A stretch of DNA of 20,308 bases from Physcia stellaris. Lineage: Eukaryota > Ascomycota > Lecanoromycetes > Caliciales > Physciaceae. Numbering within the stretch: position 1 is the stretch's first letter; each line of letters begins with the position of its first letter. Both the position numbers and the translations under genes were made by a program. The stretch covers positions 1 to 20,308 of the forward strand of contig JABSSW010000128.1 in the NCBI GenBank assembly GCA_018902385.1. The letters run 5' to 3'. Shown here in pieces: positions 19,770 through 20,308 of the stretch. The notes below the pieces were generated by a model that did no database searches, was not told the origin of the DNA, and saw only the letters and a program-made list of their open reading frames with translations.

Positions 19770-19857
19770 AGACAACAGAACAAATATATTTGCAAACAAC
19801 ATGTGTAAATATGTTTGCAAACAACATGTATAAATATGTTTGCTAATTGATCGTCAC
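19770..19857. repeat. Array J: about 25-bp palindrome cluster
   Basis: GTTTGCAGAC at 19774, ATTTGCAAAC at 19798, GTTTGCAAAC at 19823 and a truncated GTTTGCTAAT at 19848 have spacings of 24, 25 and 25 bases. Flanks read AACATGTGTAAATAT or AACATGTATAAATAT. The first copy sits in TGTTGTTTGCAGACAACA (19770-19787), a palindrome with a single mismatched pair, where the right arm keeps AG and the left arm has TT in place of CT. Confidence 0.88.
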
Positions 19858-19859
19858 GT

Positions 19860-20308
19860 TGATAATATCAGCGATGTTTCATGATTCAATTGTTTATCTA
19901 TAATCGCTGATGTGATTTTAACTCGTATTTTTCCTTACGCTCGGCGATATATTGCTGAAAAAGATTGAAACATCGATTTAAAACATCGATTTCGATATTT
20001 CAAATCTCATCAAGTCATCGTGCAATCGTGCATAAGCAATGCTCAATCGAGCAATTCTTTATATTTTGAGAAAATATATTACATCACACGCATTTTGATT
20101 TTACGCTCAATATCAAGTTCAGCTGAACAATACAACAACAGCGAGAAAACAAATAAAACGAAAACGTACATTTCGGAAATTGCGTCAGATTCAAGTGGAG
20201 ACGAACATGAATAATTTCGCTGTTGATCACGATATCATGACAATTGTCAAATGACAAGAAATTGCGAATTTTGTTATGTTTGATTTCATCGAAAAATTGC
20301 AATTTCGA
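19860..20308. other. Spacer without a recognised gene
   Basis: No gene is supported. Open stretches on each strand at 20020-20302 are 64 to 72 codons long and overlap each other. The plus one keeps one Gly and has a Ser/Glu/Asp-rich end but no recognisable motif. Confidence 0.5.

Noticed and set aside
1-20308. Mitochondrial or bacterial endosymbiont DNA
   Set aside because: TpA is depleted and CpG is abundant, unlike typical AT-rich organelle or endosymbiont genomes. No rRNA, tRNA or intact genes are visible in 20 kb.
1-20308. Standard CpA-directed RIP
   Set aside because: CpA/TpG are among the commonest C-containing steps and TpA is low, the opposite of the usual CpA-to-TpA footprint.

Overview
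This window looks like a repeat-rich, AT-rich compartment of a eukaryotic genome, most plausibly a fungus whose repeats have suffered cytosine-to-thymine mutation (RIP or a RIP-like process). I recognise no intact gene, tRNA, rRNA, CRISPR array or known mobile element. No organism can be named. The fungal reading is an inference from the mutation pattern, the lack of intact ORFs and the abundant short tandem repeats.

The dominant feature is base context. Nearly every C is followed by A or G, and nearly every G is preceded by T or C. CC, GG, CT and AG are strongly depleted, while CG, CA and TG are kept. This is what C-to-T change at CpC and CpT (CpY), on both strands, would leave behind. It is not the CpA-targeted RIP of Neurospora, because CpA is retained and TpA is not enriched. 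The predicted coding effects are visible: Gly (GGN) and Pro (CCN) have almost vanished from open frames, TGG has been replaced by TGA, and TAA/TAG are rare.

Reading TGA as a former Trp codon exposes fossil genes. The main one is a + strand frame at 7202-10318 of about 1,040 codons: 17 TGA, no TAA or TAG, no TGG. A convergent minus-strand fossil lies at 10331-11149, and weaker ones lie at 2616-3098, 11448-12119 and 17074-17427. The best preserved is at 18864-19412. None could be assigned a function.

The second theme is a short palindrome, GTTTGCAAAC. It occurs about 23 times exactly, plus many one-base variants, in at least eight separate clusters. The clusters sit near 0.65-0.9, 3.4-3.7, 6.6-6.8, 8.8-9.1, 12.1-12.2, 15.3-15.4, 18.1-18.25 and 19.8 kb, each with its own repeat period. 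Half-changed forms (GTCTGCAAAC, GTTTGCAGAC) suggest an ancestral GTCTGCAGAC converted at its CT and AG steps.

Layout: 0-2.5 kb, gene-free with one array; 2.5-3.7 kb, weak fossil frame and 31-bp minisatellite; 3.7-6.3 kb, nothing definite; 6.3-7.1 kb, long-unit repeats and a perfect hairpin; 7.2-12.2 kb, heavily mutated fossil genes; 12.2-17 kb, duplications and AT-rich spacer; 17-18.3 kb, coiled-coil-like 135-bp repeats and a palindrome array; 18.4-19.6 kb, the least mutated stretch; 19.7-20.3 kb, a last palindrome cluster and spacer.
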